64,000 bases of DNA from Earliella scabrosa (lineage: Eukaryota; Basidiomycota; Agaricomycetes; Polyporales; Polyporaceae), in contig JABYQQ010000003.1 in NCBI GenBank assembly GCA_022605405.1, forward strand, positions 2,480,001 through 2,544,000. The letters are read 5' to 3'. Below the pieces are notes generated by a model. That model did not search any database and was not told where the DNA came from. It worked only from the letters and a program-made list of their open reading frames with translations. How positions within the stretch are numbered: position 1 is the first letter of the stretch; each line of letters opens with the position of its first letter. Shown here in pieces: positions 33,194 through 44,926 of this stretch. Made by a program: the position numbers and the translations under genes.

Positions 33194-33722
33194 CATGTCG
33201 ACATCGTCAATGCAGGGTCTGGCTATGAACGCGGCACATATATTTCTTTGCGAGATCATGTTTGGGAAAATCAGGTCTCTAAGATATATATTCGAACTGC
33301 TCACCCGCTTGCCACTCGTCGATCAGCTGAGCCACTTGTGTCGGTGGGGATCGTCGTCATCTTCAGTTGGACGTCCACACTCGAAGTTCATCCAGATTGA
33401 AGGAAGCATGGATCGTGTTATCAAGAACGGTAACCATCACTGGTCTGTCACCCCATTCTCTCAACAAGTGGACTACGTTCTGACAATGCATTCGCCTGCT
33501 TGTGGCTTCAGCTGGTGTGGCCGGCCGAAGGGCGCGACCTGCCACAGGAAGGGGCACTTCAACATATGCAATGTCCACAATACCAGCTATCGTACCAACG
33601 AGCAGTGCATAATATGCCTGGAGACCGCAGATAAGGAGGCGGCGCGCGCGGCCGAGGCTGCGGCGGCTCCCAGTCAACCGTCCACGCCGAAGAAGCAGAG
33701 GAAGGGTAAGGGGAAGCACTAG
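33194..33722 (+). CDS. Hypothetical Cys/His-rich protein
   Basis: The C-terminal part looks clearly coding: CGFSWCGRPKGATCHRKGH, CNVHNTSYRTNEQCIIC, then an Ala/Glu-rich helix and a basic tail ending KKQRKGKGKH. The Cys/His spacing suggests a zinc-binding module, but I do not recognise the family. The start is uncertain. The frame stays open from 33024 without an ATG, and 33194 is the first in-frame ATG; a 5' exon may be missing. It lies between the two APH-like kinases on the same strand. Confidence 0.45.
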
Positions 33723-34115
33723 TCCCCGATAAGGATGTGCTCCCACATGTGCGCTTTTGGCATATAATCTCTGTATCATAATCTCCCCAGTCGTCATGTA
33801 TTCAGCCATCGATCCTCACCTGGGACAACGACCCGCATGGTTACCTGTGGCAGACCGCCGACCACAAGCGCTATCGCTAGAGGTTAAACCACAACTGTGA
33901 GTGTCCGTCCTCGACAACAATTGTACGGCTGCGACCCTTACCATCAATGCGGACACCCCCTGCGTTTTTGAGCATTTCAATAGTTCAGACAAAGCCACAA
34001 AGGTGAGCCCGCTTTGTGCCTCTCGCTTAACTGGTGGGCAGTGGCACGGTCCTCGCGTTGCCAAGGTATATAGAGCAGACTCCTAGGCTCAAATGGGATC
34101 CCAGCCTCTGCCACC
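33723..34115. other. Promoter region of split APH-like kinase 2
   Basis: Holds a TATA box (TATATA, 34067-34072) 44 bp before the ATG at 34116, in a layout matching kinase 1. No other gene seen. Confidence 0.5.
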
Positions 34116-34229
34116 ATGAACTCTTCCTCGTCGTCCCGTTCCGCCAGCTCTTGCTCTTCAACCTCAGAAGGTCCCGCCGCCGAGCTCATCGAGAGTCTGG
34201 ATACAAGCACCATCGCTTCCCTCGCTCTA
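34116..34229 (+). pseudogene. APH-like kinase 2, 5' part (split by transposon)
   Basis: Thirty-eight codons from an ATG in a strong context (GCCACCATGA). The Ser-rich start and ELIESLDTSTIASLAL parallel SFINSLDTTVMVSLVLEIRR of kinase 1. The coding sequence stops being homologous exactly where the transposon end begins. The remaining part of the gene resumes at 42288 in the compatible phase. As it stands the transcript would run into the element and end early. Confidence 0.85.
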
Positions 34230-34242
34230 CACCGCCAATTTT
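34230..34242 (+). repeat. Left terminal inverted repeat
   Basis: CACCGCCAATTTT, identical to the reverse complement of 42273-42285. The adjoining TA is the target duplication. Confidence 0.88.
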
Positions 34243-34763
34243 CCGACACCCGTCCCCTGGACAAGCGCTCTTGCCGACTGTCAGGTAGACGCTTGACTGG
34301 TGCCAGGCTGGTGACCGTCGGGGTCCAGCTGGGTCTCCAGGTGGCTCGTTCAGCTGGGGGTCGGGTGGGTGGTGTCGGTCTCCAGGTATGGATTCCAGGC
34401 GAGCTCCATCTAGATGAATTAGCTGACACCGTGTTGCGTGTCCAGGCGACTTACATTGCCTGCTCCTTGTGGGTCCTGGAGCGTCGGCAGCTGACAGCCC
34501 AGTGGATTCACCTGTCATCACCCGCCGTGATTAGCCTCAGGTCAATGGTATGTTGCACTCACCATGTCGTTCATCGATGCTTAACAGGATTCCAACGCAT
34601 ACTGGTAGTAATAGCATGACATATGACACGAGTATGCATTCGGACTACAGTACTAAATATAGAACACGCCGTATGGACATGGAACGCGCTTGCATAACAT
34701 ATGAGAGAACAGGTCTGATCGGCTCCGGGCGTACATAAGTATTATTGGGCGAAATCACCGCGC

Positions 34764-35273
34764 TTAAGCCGCCTCGCGTCGAACGGTCTCATGGATATCC
34801 TTCAGAACCTCCAAACCATCTACCAGCCTGCGCATGGTGTCGACAAGGGCCTGTTGGTCTTCAATACGACGGGCCGCCATCGCCTTTGCCATCGCTGGGA
34901 TAGAACCCATCAAGAGCAGCAGGACGAATGTCTGCTCTTGCTCGACAGCATTGGGGATCGTACCCGGTCGTCGGTGGTTCTGAGCGATGGTGCGCCAGTC
35001 CCGCGCGAAGCGATTCAGCGCGATGTCCTCCTCCACGGTGGTGAAGTCGACTTGAAGAGCCAAGGACTCTAAGTCCCACTCCTTGGCATGGCGCGTGAGG
35101 ATAGGGCAGTCACTGGGCTGCCCGCCGTTTGCATAGCGCGACCCGGTGAGGATTTTTTCCACAGCCAGCTCGTCGGGATCAACGAAAGGCTCGGTGTCAT
35201 GTACGTCGTCGGCGGGGGGTGTGGCCGTCAGATACTTGTATGTCGGTGGTGTATGACCCTGCGACCACGACAT
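34764..35273 (-). CDS. Transposon-borne small protein of unknown function
   Basis: 169 codons from an ATG at 35273; the frame continues upstream with plausible sequence (TTPEPHSLSDDPYG), so a 5' exon may exist. The C-terminal half is predicted helical: LALQVDFTTVEEDIALNRFA, RDWRTIAQNHRRPGT and ALVDTMRRLVDGLEVLKD. No known domain recognised. It lies inside the element near the left end, on the same strand as the transposase-like gene, so it is probably an accessory gene of the transposon. Confidence 0.5.
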   Translation of the reverse strand: MSWSQGHTPPTYKYLTATPPADDVHDTEPFVDPDELAVEKILTGSRYANGGQPSDCPILTRHAKEWDLESLALQVDFTTVEEDIALNRFARDWRTIAQNHRRPGTIPNAVEQEQTFVLLLLMGSIPAMAKAMAARRIEDQQALVDTMRRLVDGLEVLKDIHETVRREAA

Positions 35274-35706
35274 GTTGACGCCGTAAGGATCATCGCTCAG
35301 GCTGTGGGGCTCGGGGGTGGTTGCACGAGAGCGGTTGCCACTGGAGTTGGATCATCAGTACCGAGCATGTGTGATGCGCAAAAGAAGTTCGCACTTATCC
35401 ATGATGAGAGCGATCAAGTTGCAGGAAGAGAACTGACACGAAGAGGATGCGAAGAAGGCGAGAGGTTGAGGCAGGAGGGAGGTTGAGGCGGGAGGCAGGG
35501 TGAGCGGCGTCTAATAAATATCAATATTCGGACCACGCATGGACCAACTCCAGACAAAGTGTGGTCCCGGGGCTGGTGTCAATGCCGGCGTCATTGAGGG
35601 TTGTGCACTCGCCTCCGCTTTCGGCGGGACTGTTCGTGCAGCGTGTCGGAGTTGCTTGGCAAGGGTGCATCATCCTCTATTGGATTGTCCTGCAGATATG
35701 AATCAG

Positions 35707-38700
35707 CTAACTGCATCGTGTATACACTCGTACAGAGATACTGACTGGAGATTTCGCTCTACTTGGTTGAGAGCGTGAAGCTGCTTGCGCGTCTGCTGCT
35801 TTCTTGGCTTTGCGGGCCTGAGCAGTGGCTTCCTTCTGCTCCCGTGTCTTACGGAGCCTCGCGGACATGGTGTCATGCAACCCACGTCGGTCTGCGGATA
35901 TGGGGATGGGGGCCACAAGAGCGTGAGGTAGAACTGAGCGGATAAGGTGTGGATTATGGAGAGAGTGCATGTTGATGAGGAATCTCGGGACGTCGAGTTT
36001 GTGTTCAATGTAGGCCTCCGTCACTGTGGAATCTACTCGTTCTTGCCGCACATTACGGACACCGGAGGCCGCGCACTTGGCGAACTGGCAGTCATGTTGC
36101 ACGTTAAACGCAAATTGGATTTCCTAGCAATGATCGAGGTGAATATAATGAGTTCGCCACCAGAGAGAGAGTAAGTGAACTTACCGTTGACTTCACAAGC
36201 ACATACGAGGGTTCTCCGTGTCGGCGAATGAGATAAGGCATGCAGAACGTAGGATGACGGGTCGAGGCTACCTCGAAGATGTCGAGAATGATCAGGGAAA
36301 AGGCTTGGGTCGGGTGTGCAACGATGTCCTGTATTCTACCCATCGTAACGACCCCCGGCTGCCCACGTGGTGGACGGTTAGATATTAACTAACTTGATGA
36401 TACTTCGCACTCACATTGGTGGGGGAATCCACGCAAATCCATGATCCTACCACACAGATGTCGCCCGCCTGCGATATAACGTGACGAGCTTGCAACCAGT
36501 CTAGACTGAGGTCATACGAGGCACAGTTCAACGCCTGATGAGCGAGGGTCTGGGAGAGACGGACGGTGGGGTGTTGTTTCGCTTTCGGAGGGATCGGTGC
36601 GAGTTTGTGTGACCCGGGTACCGGCTGCGTGTCGCCCTCCCATCCTATGAGTCGTTGTACCATGGGGTTCTCCTGTAAGAAGCCACGAACTCGAGGGCCG
36701 GCTCGCAGCCACCCTCCCTTGCCATCGCTCCAGTAACCCCCCATCATACGATGTTTCAGACTCTCTTGATCGGCGAGCTGTTGGGCGATATCGCGGCTGG
36801 GCGCTTGGTGATTCGATTGTATGGACGCATTCCGAAAGACACCGTTGAACGACTCGAAAAGTTCCGTGATCATGCCGATCAGTGGGCCAAACCGTTCGAC
36901 GTCGTCGGGGGCATGTACGAGAATATGCAGCTTGATCTTCTCGAGGATCTTGCTTGGTTCGATCTCGGTGAACAGGTCAAGGACGTTGGCAATGGCAACG
37001 GTGAGGTCGTGCTATCGGAATCTAAGGATAAGTGTTGTCTTCACGATACTGAGATACTCCATACCCTGTATTGCTGACGGTTCTTGATGACGGGGAACCA
37101 GAGTAGCGCCATCATGTCTCCAATAGCCAGCCAGAGCTTGAATTCGAGAGGGGCGACCAAGTCGTAGACGTGGAACGCGGAGGCTTGTCCAACCGTTTTC
37201 AGTTGACGCCCGATGAGCGAGTTTGCATATTGCATGATGTAATTTGCACGAATGGCGTGAACGGAAAGCGCATGTGTGTCTGTGGCTTGAAGGCGAAGGG
37301 TGTATGTTGTCTTCTGGGTCGCATTCCACTTGGTGTGCGAGCCGTGCCAAGCATACTTGACGACACCGAGTAGAACAGTATGTAGCAGTTCGACGGGGGT
37401 ATCCTGTGTCGGATCGAGCTCTAAACATCGATATTCATGAGTCGATGAGCGGCGTATGCAGCATCTAACCGTTGCACGCACCGCGCAATGTCAGGAATGG
37501 ATTGCAGATGTCTCCAAGGTGCTCCTCGGCCCAATTGACCAGCTCCTCTTGAATGGAGGCCTGTGAACGCTCAGGTTGTTCTGCCTTGGCTTGTCGTGCT
37601 CGCTTGATGAGTTCGTCAATCCAATATTGAGTGTATGCATCCTTGACGCCAGTGAGCGTTTGCCGTTCCTTCACCCTCTTCTCGACGCCGGAGCATGCTT
37701 CGCGCACTTGCAGTTTGAGCTCGGTAAGGATAGCGTCCTTCGTGCGTGGTGAGCCCGGCTGATGATACGCTTTTGTCAGAGCACAGGAGAGGGATCGTGT
37801 ACGTCACAGCAACTCGCCTTGAATAGAGAATGAAACCCATCTCCTGTCTCCTTGTAGGCAGTCGTGCCACCAGCCTCACACTTGCGACAAAACTTGTTGC
37901 CGTTTCCACCAATATGCCCGGAGATTTCGCTCTGCATGGGGTTGTCCGACGGTTCGGCATTGACGAAAATGCGTATGCGCACTGCAGTTCCCGTGAGAGC
38001 ATCAACAACGCGGATGGGGTTCGTGTGCGTGGACCTTGGAGACCGTAAGACGCATGTCAGAGAAAGCGGAACAAAGTGAGACATCCGGTTGACTCACTCG
38101 ACTGTGCGCTTGAAATCTCCAAACTGTTCGGTAGCAGATGCATGTGGTGAGGTCGATACAAAGTGGACATGGGCTTCTTGTTGGAGAAATCGACGTGGGA
38201 GACTGGCGTGCGTAGCGTACGCATTGTAGTGCTTGTTCCATGACTTGGAGCGATTTCCCGACACATCGTCTGCGAAATGATTAACAAACGATGTGTAGAG
38301 CGGCTCGTCTCCAGCAATTTTGCGGAGGGGGTTGGGCATCACGTAGGATTCTGTATAATACATGAGCAGGCCGTATATTTATGCAGAGGACTGAGCTGGC
38401 ATACCCGCTAGTGCCCACTTCGGAATCTTCTCCGCAGCCTCAAGGTCGAAGTAGTTTGACTGGAGCTCCGATACTGGTACCAAGCGAGAGTTCGTGTGAT
38501 CGATGATCGCTGTTCCCTAGAGTCGGTAGAGCAAGTGTGAGCCGCTAAACGCCCCAGTTCATGTATCACAATGCTCACATCTGTTGCATGAATGACGTCG
38601 TATGCGTCCGCGTGCACTTGACCACGAAACACGACCCATCTCCACGGAACGATGTACTTGCCATTCCTCAGAAGGCAGACTTCATTTACATAGTAGTGGA

Positions 38701-40008
38701 CGCCGCTGGCATCGTACATAGGACTGAGGGAAGAGGGGTCCACGCCTTTATGCCACTTGTCGCCATGCCAGACTTCGGACATGGAGCCGTCTTCGAGGAC
38801 CTCGGGATACAGCTGGATATGGGGGCGAACGGATGGGCTTGACCAATCCTAATAGAGCCCAAGCATGGTTGAGCGAACTTCAAGTCTCAGATACATTTGG
38901 CGTTATGTTACCTTTGCAATCAGGGTCCGAATATCAACCATCCAGAAGACGTTCCCCTGGGGTGAGCGACATGGGATTGTCGGGACTCCGCACATCTCGC
39001 GGATGTGCTTCTGTATCTTCCGCAGCGAGTAGAACGAGGGCGCGTCCTTGACACCGCATTCTCGAAGAACGAAAAGGAACATCTTCATGAGTGAGTCGGG
39101 GATTGTCATACGCCCTGTCATATTATCAATCGCGTCACACAGAAAAGTCTATGTATTATAAGATAAAGTCAGCGAAGCAGGTCATTTATGGAAGCATTTA
39201 CTTACGGCGTAGTTGGGGTAAGGATAAGTGGGAGAATCTGGGGACACGTTCAGTGTGAATGTCCCGCCAACTTCCTCCTTCTCTCCGATGTTTGTGGGGA
39301 CAGGAAGATCCCGCAGCTCTGCACAAATAATTAGTGCGGATACAGACAGACAGACTTATGCTATATCTCACCCGTCTGAGCCAGTAAATCTGCAAGAAAG
39401 GCATCTTCTTCCGGGGTGGCCTGAACGCCCAAGAGTTCAGAGGGTGGGTCGTTGGGCCCAAAATGGAAACCGAGATCGGCAGCAGCGCGGGTGGAGTCCC
39501 AGATCCCAAAAGTGTCGATCTGTTCGTCGAGTTTGGCGCGCACCTTTTCATCCATCGCCACGACACCTGTCTCCATCGTAAAGTCTGCTCCGTTGTGCAG
39601 GAGGTTATCCCACAGAGCTTCCTCTCGAGCAGATGGCAAGCCGGGTTGTCGCTGTGCTGTACTCGCTCGTTCTGCAGGCAACACACCCATCGGCTGCAGC
39701 AGATCTGCGAATCCCTCTTGACCAATCAACTCCTCAGCCTCTCTAGCTTGCGCATCTACGCGCTCCCGCTCCTCTACCTCTGCGTTGTGGGCCTCATCTG
39801 CCTTGATGTGGTTCGCGGACTTAACATGTCCTCGCAAGCTATCCCGTCGGAATTGCACGCTGCACCGCATACACACCAGCATCTGTGAGTTCCCCTCAAT
39901 CTCGCGAATGCCTGTATCGGTGCCCATCGTCAACAAGCGGTCTCGCGTATCCCAGGTGGTCGTAACATACTGACCTTCCGGCAGGGGTTTCTTGCGGCCT
40001 GGTGCCAT
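35707..40008 (-). CDS. Transposase-like protein of the 8 kb element
   Basis: A multi-exon gene beginning at ATG 40008 ([12 protein letters not shown]). An N-terminal zinc-finger-like pattern [25 protein letters not shown] is followed by successive exons: [163 protein letters not shown] and [17 protein letters not shown]. The order and wording fit a family of very large basidiomycete proteins carried by DNA transposons. Exon ends were not all traced, and the 3' end near 35707 is approximate. Catalytic acidic residues were not assigned. No frameshift or internal stop was found in the exons I could follow. Confidence 0.75.
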
Positions 40009-40211
40009 GGCGAGATCGTTGGTCAACAAGGGCAGTCGGATGTTGCCCACGACAGCAATATTCCACGCAGACCCGAGGTTGCTCTCAAAGCAGCTTTTCT
40101 CTTGTGAGTGTCTCTTGTTGCGCAATGCACGGGCCACCCCCAGCGTGATCGGACCATGTTGGTTCACCGTCAAAGCGGCCCCAGAGCTCCGAGTGGCGAG
40201 CTCACCACGCA

Positions 40212-40219
40212 TATATAAA
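40212..40219 (+). promoter_or_regulatory. TATA box of the transposon plus-strand gene
   Basis: TATATAAA, 87 bp upstream of the ATG at 40306, in the divergent interval shared with the transposase-like gene. Confidence 0.55.
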
Positions 40220-40305
40220 CCCCTCCAGACCTCTCCCCATCCACAACCACTCTCGTTCACCCATCTCCAAGCATCGCTCCATCGCTTTCACCCCTCCTTC
40301 TCACC

Positions 40306-41681
40306 ATGGCCATCTGGGACACGCTCGAAGCCGTCGCCAACACCCCTGAGTCGCCAGTGCTCGCACCCACCCCACTCCCGCCGGTGGGCCACAAGCGGGC
40401 TCGCCTCGACACCGACTTAACCGATGACGAAGAGCATCCCAACGCTTCTCCTGCGCGGATTCCAATCAACGCGAACCTTGTCGCCCTCGCCGTTCGTCTC
40501 TCGAAGAGCAAGAAGCTGCGTGTCGAGCAAGCACGCGACCTCGAGGACTTCTCTAAGGTGCGAAACCAGTCGCTCTGCCACCACACTTGTTCTTCATCTT
40601 TTGCACAGGAGTCCCTCTATGCGCAGAACATCCGCCTCATGTGCACGATGCTTGCACTCGAGAACAAGGTCGACAAGCTCACACCTCCCCCCACCGCGTT
40701 TGAGGTCTCGGACGCCCTCCAGGTATGCCTGGTTACATCATTCATCCATTGGGTCAATACTGACCGCATGACGAGCAGAAGAACCTCACGTCTTATGCCC
40801 ATGGCGTCATCTTCTCAAGCAAGATTCCGAACTATAAGGGCACCGTCCCCCTCAACCACCTTTTGGTGAGCCTCACTCAATATATGTCTCCGCGCGTCGC
40901 AACCGCTGACAGCCTGCTATAGGATATTTGCAGGAACTTCCGTTTCGACTTGCCGGTTGGTATCGAGCACGACCATGCTAAGTGGTTGAAGGTTAAGCGT
41001 GCTGCTGGGGAGGCACTCACGCAGGTCCGCGGCAAGATCAAGAAACTTGTACGTTCTCCCTTTCATGACTTTCGACCTGCCTCACGCTATCTTATTCAGC
41101 TTGTCAAGAGCACGAAGCCTCGCAACAACAAGGCTCAGCACATGGACATCTTTGACCTCACAAAGGCGATCGTGAAGAACACTGAGTACAAGGTTACTCT
41201 GCCGCTCATGGCACGCGTCGCGCTCATGGTACGTCAGTCGCATCCATCCATGTTAGCCTACCACTCACTGCGATACACAGCGCGCGGTATTCGACGAGAG
41301 CCAGGGTGATGATTACTGGGACAACGTTGATGCTCGCATGCAGTTCATCCGCACGACGGGCACAACCCCCGATGGCATTGCTCGGTCAGTGATCACACGA
41401 AGATACAGTCGATGTCTGTAACCAACTCACGACTCCCCAAAAGCATTTTCAAGCACCTCCTCCGGGAGGACCGCGCGGCCCATGGCTCTGGGTCCGACTA
41501 CGAGGTCGAGGACGTGGTGGACCCCCTCCAAGAGCACGTCGACGAGTCGATCCAGGAGGCCGCCGCTCGCGTGGCTGCTGCAACTGCGGCCGAGGGGGCT
41601 AATGACAACAGGCCGGAGGAGGAGGAGGAGGAGGAGGAAGCGGCTGCGGCTGGACCCTCCGGCACCACTCACGAGGACTAA
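40306..41681 (+). CDS. Transposon-borne second protein, function unknown
   Basis: Starts MAIWDTLEAVANTPES and is divided by at least five short introns. Coding blocks include LVALAVRLSKSKKLRVEQARD, ESLYAQNIRLMCTMLALENKV, LTSYAHGVIFSSKIPNYKG, FRFDLPVGIEHDHAKWLKVKR, NKAQHMDIFDLTKAIVKNTEY and MQFIRTTGTTPDGIARIFKH. The C terminus is acidic with a run of eight Glu and ends GPSGTTHED. It is transcribed divergently from the transposase-like gene, 297 bp apart, so the two may be co-expressed. From memory, proteins of this type accompany the large transposase-like protein in Agaricomycetes; its role (DNA binding, regulation or partner subunit) is not known to me. Confidence 0.7.
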
Positions 41682-42272
41682 CAGGTAGAATGCGTCTCTC
41701 TCTCAACGTCTTCGTTCTCCTGCATGTGAATGGGTAGCTGTATATTGTACAACTGTCATGTATCATTACACCTGAATCAGATCGCAGTTTTGCCTAAATT
41801 TCGCGCCAATCCTACATGTGAAGCCGGAACAGGTACATATAGTGGCCAGCAGGCCGGTCAGGTGAGATACGCGACCAGTGAGACGCGGCGCGCAGTCGGC
41901 GGAGTGGACGACGAACACGCACCTGGCCATGGGTGAGGGTCGTGCTGCTCTCGACGGCCACTACCCTCTGTTGCCGATGAGATCATGGTGACCGGGTGCA
42001 TGGTGGGCACACGAGTGATTACATTGCCGCGTGCTGTACACCCAAATGGTAGCCACCGAGACAATGGTATCAAGTACATGTAGAGCCCCGTGTATCATCC
42101 AGTCTCCATCCCAGGTTGGCACCAGCCGTGGCAGTCACCTGAGTCCACATGAAATGGAACCACGCTGGAACCATTCCGGTTATCACCCGGACTCCAGCTG
42201 ACGCGCACACCTGTGCCAGCTGATGGGTGCCGCTGCCTCGTACCTCGCCTCCACCTGTTCCCCACCTGGGGT

Positions 42273-42285
42273 AAAATTGGCGGTG
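42273..42285 (-). repeat. Right terminal inverted repeat
   Basis: AAAATTGGCGGTG, the reverse complement of the left terminus, followed by TA. Confidence 0.88.
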
Positions 42286-42287
42286 TA

Positions 42288-43616
42288 GCTACGCGTCGCG
42301 AAAGTCCATCTTCGAAGTCATACCAAGATCTCACCTGCCGTGTTGAAGGATCGCCACAGGAGGGCAGCTTCAACGTCGTCTACCGCGTACGATTCTCCGA
42401 TGGCGTATCTTGGGCCGTGCGCGTCCGATACATCCCGTGGAACGCCGGCCGCGCTGAAGCGATGCGACTCGACATGGTCGCACTGCAGTACATTATGGAC
42501 CACGCGTCAATCCCCATTCCCCGAATTCACGCATACGACTGTGACGTTCAGAACGTCCTCGGTCACCCGTATATGATCATGGACTACGTGGACGGTACGC
42601 CTCTCATTGAGGTCTGGAATGAGCCCTCGTGGTGGACCAGCAGTCGCAGCAAGGAGCATTTGCTGACCTCTCTCGCGGGCCACATGATCGAGCTCTCAAA
42701 GCTTGCGTTCGACCGAATCGGTTGCCTCGACCGCGCAGACGATGGCTCGTACAAGATAGTGCCCTTCATTTCACCAATCGGTCCCGGCGATCCCGAAGCA
42801 TCCTCAGATCCTGTCTGCGGACCGTACGACTCAACCCTTGTCTACTTGTTCGACATGCTCGACCAGCGGAGGGCGGAACGCGGCCCGCGCACATTCGCTG
42901 CGTACTCGTTCCTGCGACTGCTCGTCGGCGGCCTCATGGATATGCGCTACGATCGCGCACCGTTCCCGCTGGCGCACCCCGACCTCGACTCGCAAAACAT
43001 TCTCGTCAACGACGCCGGGGAGGTTGTCGCGCTCCTCGACTGGGACGGACTGCGCACCTGTCCGCGCCAGCTCGGTGCCCTCGCGTATCCGGCGTGGCTG
43101 ACCGTCGACTGGGACCCGCTGATGTACGGGGGCTACAAGGAGTACGACCCCCACTGCGACACGGAAGAGGACCTGCACCGGTATCGCGAGATGTATGTGA
43201 ACGCCGTGGACACGTTGTCGGACGGTACTTTGGGAGACGTCGTGCGCAACTCGCATGTCATACAGTCGCTCGCGCTTGCGATCACTTCCACGGACTGCTT
43301 GCATCATATCCTCTACCATGTGGGCCAGTACGTGCTCGGATCTCGGTCGATGGCCTATCGGACTATGGACGCCATTGAGCACGGAGCATGGTTTCATCAG
43401 GGCCCTCGTGAGATCGCTGAAGTGAAAGGTGAGCGACGAGTGTTTGTGCCGCAAGTTTGCGCTGACAATTCTTGATGTACTGCAGAATGGGATACCTTCA
43501 AGAAGCCAATGGATTTGAAAACCACTGATGATGACTCCTTATTCTCCGACAATGAAGAGGACGAGGACGATTGGGCCAGCGCTAGTGAAGGCTCTGTAGG
43601 TGATGGCAGTGAGTAG
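42288..43616 (+). pseudogene. APH-like kinase 2, 3' part (split by transposon)
   Basis: Two exons (42288-43428, 43486-43616) carry nearly the whole kinase domain: GSFNVVYRVRF, IMDYVDG, catalytic loop LAHPDLDSQNILVND with the His that kinase 1 lacks, metal-binding ALLDWDG, and an acidic tail (DNEEDEDDWASASEGS). The frame is open back to an ATG at 42213, but 42213-42285 is transposon sequence, so that ATG would add foreign residues. Removing the element with one TA leaves a phase-compatible junction; the uninterrupted allele would encode about 461 residues, compared with 452 for kinase 1. No stops or frameshifts were found, so disruption must be recent. A truncated kinase from an internal promoter remains possible. 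Confidence 0.88.
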
Positions 43617-43839
43617 CACCTACGGTGATCGTTTGTCAGTCAACGTACAGTTGGAACATCGGAGTCCAGCCGCGGCGTTCGATGGATTGGCACATGTGTA
43701 AACACGAGCGAGTCAAAGCGATCAAGATTAATGCATTGTCAAAGCCTTCCAATCGAAGTACTTATACGTGATAACGGTGACGCAGCAGATACGGAACCTG
43801 GCGAATCAACGAGTCGACTGACGAGAACTTAATCGAGGC

Positions 43840-44926
43840 TCAGGCCTTGTCAGCTGCAGGAGCATCCTTTGCGCCCCCGTCCACCTCCGGGACCTCAGTA
43901 TCGTCGGACTCGGCACGGCCCTCAGTCCCCGTTTCAGCTACAGCCCCCTCCTTGCCGTCGGTGATAGCAGCGGCGGACTGGAGGGAAACCTCGGTGGTCC
44001 TAAAGATGAGAGGCTGCTGCCTGGACAGGTCCTTGAAGAAGAACAGGCCGGAGAGACCAACTAAAGCACAGAGCATCTTCAGGATAATGTCCGTGAATGA
44101 GCAGGATCCGGTGCATCACCCACCATGGTCGGTGTTTTGAGCGAAGCCGCCAAAGGCGAGGACGTCGGAAGTATAGAAGCCGACGCCGTCGTTGGTGTTG
44201 TTCGAGTTCCCGAAAGGCTGTCCCGTCCGTCCAAGACAGCAGTCAGCATCACCCCGCACAGTCCGCGGAGGATCGTCTAGAGAATACTCACGCCGACTTT
44301 GCGGATATCGCCCGTAGCGAAGTTGCACAGCACGAATCCGATTGAGATCACCCAGTCGCGCCTCGCGTCCATGCCGCGCTGCTTTCCGACGCGGCCGAAC
44401 ACGCCGACCAGGAGCTCGAATGCTGCCGAGCGCACGTCAGACACGCAAGCGACTTTGACACAGACGGAACGAGAGCAGCTGTACGCACCGTTGAGAGTGA
44501 CCTCGGCGGTAGGCTTCGCCCACTGGCTGCCGTGGCACAAGGTGACATTATCCCCCTTCGCGAGCTGGTAGGTCACGGCAATGCCATCGACCTGCAGGCA
44601 GACGGTGAGAACAGTGACACAGAGGATTTCTCGATACAGGCACTCACGATCCAGCCACTAGAGATAGTGATGCGCTGGATGGGGTGTCTCTTGTCAAGGG
44701 CATTCTTGTCTAAGAGCGTTGGTCAGACCCGTCATGAACAACATAGCGGCTCGAGGACGCACTGTAGTCATCGACCAAAAAGTCGCCTATAGAGTGCAAG
44801 TCAGCCGCGTATTATCTTCAGCGAGGGGTGAGGAGACTCCGTACCCTCGTTGGTCACGGCAACGATGTCGTTGAAGATGTAGCCATCGCGGCCACCGACG
44901 ACAGAGGAAGTCATGTAGTTCTGCAT
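43840..44926 (-). CDS. Jacalin-like lectin-domain protein
   Basis: A multi-exon gene from ATG 44926 (MQNYMTSSVVGGRDGYIFND). Spliced blocks follow the jacalin beta-prism order: ITISSGWIVDGIAVTYQLAKG, HGSQWAKPTAEVTLNAF, ELLVGVFGRVGKQ, RDWVISIGFVLCN, PFGNSNNTNDGVGFY, TSDVLAFGGFAQNTDHVGLSG, LFFFKDL. The C-terminal tail is acidic and disordered. There is no signal peptide, so the lectin is probably cytosolic or non-classically released. Such fungal lectins bind mannose- or galactose-type glycans, but specificity cannot be read here. A TATA box lies 106 bp upstream on the minus strand. The exact ends of the second exon are unresolved. Confidence 0.75.

Larger units (their letters stand above)
34230..42285. 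mobile_element. 8,056-bp CACTA-like DNA transposon, apparently complete
   Basis: Bounded by perfect 13-bp inverted repeats (CACCGCCAATTTT at 34230-34242; its complement at 42273-42285) and flanked on both sides by TA (34228-34229, 42286-42287), a 2-bp target duplication. The CAC...GTG termini and short duplication fit the CACTA/CMC group. Subterminal regions on both ends are rich in short repeated CCAGGT and CAGCTG motifs, also usual there. Inside are a long transposase-like gene (-), a plus-strand gene and a small minus-strand gene, all with open frames. I recall similar large proteins in many Agaricomycete genomes, sometimes grouped with Plavaka/CACTA-like elements, but cannot verify the exact family. 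Little decay is visible, so the insertion looks recent. Confidence 0.87.

Noticed and set aside
34225..34242. Reading the transposon ends as CTACACC...GGTGTAG with a CT duplication
   Set aside because: This also keeps the frame, but it leaves two residues fewer at the junction and aligns less well with kinase 1. The outer CTA/TAG symmetry is explained by insertion at TA inside a CTAG target.
35707..40008. KDZ (Kyakuja-Dileera-Zisupton) transposase
   Set aside because: The expected cysteine-cluster arrangement was not seen, and KDZ-type elements are expected to make longer target duplications than the 2 bp seen here.
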